DNA of 34,990 nt from Gammaproteobacteria bacterium. GTDB taxonomy: Bacteria; Pseudomonadota; Gammaproteobacteria; DSM-19610. The position numbers and the translations under genes are program-made. The notes beneath the pieces were generated by a model. It was not told where the DNA came from, did not search any database, and worked only from the letters and a program-made list of their open reading frames with translations. The stretch's first letter is position 1; the number at the start of each line of letters is the position of its first letter. Positions 34,089-34,990 of the stretch are shown piece after piece. The DNA lies in contig JAUXGZ010000015.1 of the NCBI GenBank assembly GCA_030621785.1, positions 1 through 34,990 of the forward strand. Direction: 5' to 3'.

Positions 34089-34990
34089 AGTCATCCTCCA
34101 GCCGGATAATGTCATCTTCGCCGAAATAATCACCCATCTGCACCTCTACCAGAACCAGAGGGATGTCGCCAGGGTTCATGATTCGGTGTACTGCACCCTT
34201 CGGGACATCCACAGACTGCCCCGTCTTGAGCAGGATTTCCTGGTCCCCCACGGTAACCAGCGCCTCGCCACTGACTACGGTCCAGTGCTCGGCCCGGCGC
34301 CGGTGCCGCTGCAGACTCAGCCGCTCGCCCGGTTTGACGATAATTTCCTTGATTTTGTGGTCGTCCCGTTCGCGCAGGTTTTCATAGTGTCCCCACGGTC
34401 GGTAGTTCTCGCGCGCGTCGAGGATTTCCCGGTAGACATCCAGGTAGCGCCGCGCCATGTGCTGGCTGGTAAAGCGTTCCTCAACCTCTTCCCGGCATGT
34501 GCGCCGGTCGAGTGTGCCGATCCTGCCCACCGCCTGCACGGCGGCGTCCACATCGGACACAATGAATCCCGTGTGGCCATCGCGTATGAGTTCTGGCATC
34601 GACCCTCGCCCAAAGGCAATCACCGGCGTGCCACAGGCCATGGACTCGACCACACTCAGCCCGAAAGGCTCATTGAAGTGAATCAGATGCAACAACGCCC
34701 GCGCACCGCCCAGCACCTCTTGTCTTTTTTCCGGCCCGACGGACCCGATATATTCCACTGCAGATCCATCGATATGCGGCTCGACCTGTTCCCTGAAGTA
34801 CGCCTCGTCCTGCACGATGCCGGCGATTACCAGCCGGATACCGGTTCTGCGCGCCACCTCGATCGCTTCGTGGACTCCCTTATGGTGGTGGATGCGCCCG
34901 AAGAACAACAGGTAGTCTCCCGCGTCTTCCCGCCAGGGGAATTGTGCGACATCGATGCCATGATGGATGGTTGCGATGTAATCGAGTTCA
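34072..34990 (-). CDS. GT4 glycosyltransferase fused to a ManC-type cupin domain (5' end outside the window)
   Basis: The last 305 codons of a larger protein. The first part is the C-terminal lobe of a GT-B family 4 glycosyltransferase: IHHGIDVAQFPW, FFGRIHHHKGVHEAIEVARR and the donor-binding EPFGLSVVESMACGTPVIAF with the E-x7-E pattern. It is followed, without a break, by a cupin domain matching the C-terminal mannose-6-phosphate isomerase part of ManC/AlgA (YRPWGHYENL, VKPGERLSLQRHRRRAEHW, VSGEALVTVGDQEI, GEDDIIRLEDDYDR). The nucleotidyltransferase domain that normally precedes this cupin is absent. In ManC, as I recall it, the motif is QMHHHRAEHW; here it is QRHRRRAEHW, so one probable metal-binding His is lost. 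The protein and its GH130 neighbour suggest mannose-containing glycan metabolism. Confidence 0.88.
   Translation of the reverse strand, partial: ELDYIATIHHGIDVAQFPWREDAGDYLLFFGRIHHHKGVHEAIEVARRTGIRLVIAGIVQDEAYFREQVEPHIDGSAVEYIGSVGPEKRQEVLGGARALLHLIHFNEPFGLSVVESMACGTPVIAFGRGSMPELIRDGHTGFIVSDVDAAVQAVGRIGTLDRRTCREEVEERFTSQHMARRYLDVYREILDARENYRPWGHYENLRERDDHKIKEIIVKPGERLSLQRHRRRAEHWTVVSGEALVTVGDQEILLKTGQSVDVPKGAVHRIMNPGDIPLVLVEVQMGDYFGEDDIIRLEDDYDRCS

Noticed and set aside
1-34990. tRNA, rRNA, CRISPR array, integrase att site or dif site
   Set aside because: I looked through the intergenic stretches and saw no tRNA-like fold, regular spacer array, or 28-bp XerCD-type site that I could support.

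Overview
The window looks like a chromosomal segment of a gammaproteobacterium, plausibly near the Chromatiales or a relative of Pseudomonas. This is inferred from gene order and protein character only. The supporting blocks are algZ-algR-hemC-hemD-hemX-hemY, argH, a class I cyaA, and lptM-lysA...dapF-DUF484-xerC, which resemble the arrangement in Pseudomonas. GC content is moderately high and gene packing is dense. No gene-free stretch exceeds 300 bases, and I see no tRNA, rRNA, CRISPR array, intact transposase or prophage gene.

Layout. (1) 1-2987: the 3' end of ubiD, a soluble zinc-binding (CZB) chemoreceptor on the minus strand, and a 2Fe-2S/FAD/NAD reductase. (2) 2987-3149: a short element with 18-bp inverted terminal repeats that supplies the last codons of hemY. 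(3) 9317-3112, minus strand: the AlgZ/AlgR two-component pair followed by the haem genes hemC, hemD, hemX and hemY. (4) 9403-16790: argH, a HAMP-PAS-GGDEF-EAL protein (minus), a MazG-like pyrophosphohydrolase and the class I adenylate cyclase. (5) 19008-16787, minus strand: an esterase, a dihaem cytochrome c fused to DUF302, and a separate DUF302 protein. (6) 19136-24364: lptM, lysA, a methyltransferase, an opposing HExxH protein, dapF, DUF484 and xerC. (7) 24444-28564: a TIGR02647 protein, the ABC-F ATPase YbiT, a small exported protein and an Aer-like PAS chemoreceptor. (8) 34990-28575, minus strand: a GT4 glycosyltransferase fused to a ManC-type cupin (cut by the window edge), a GH130 protein, a SNF2/SWIM helicase and an unknown helical partner.

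Regulation that can be read from the sequence. Both chemoreceptor genes are preceded by sigma-28-like promoters with exact 11-nt spacing. The cytochrome c-DUF302 gene has a near-consensus FNR/ANR box at about -41.5 from a plausible start site. The cyaA leader has a near-consensus CRP-type site overlapping a TATAAA box, suggesting feedback control by cAMP.

The least explained items are the GT4-cupin fusion with its GH130 neighbour, the paired DUF302 proteins under a possible anaerobic switch, the inverted-repeat element with a third copy of its end 30 kb away, and the SNF2/unknown gene pair. Most of the rest is conserved housekeeping sequence.
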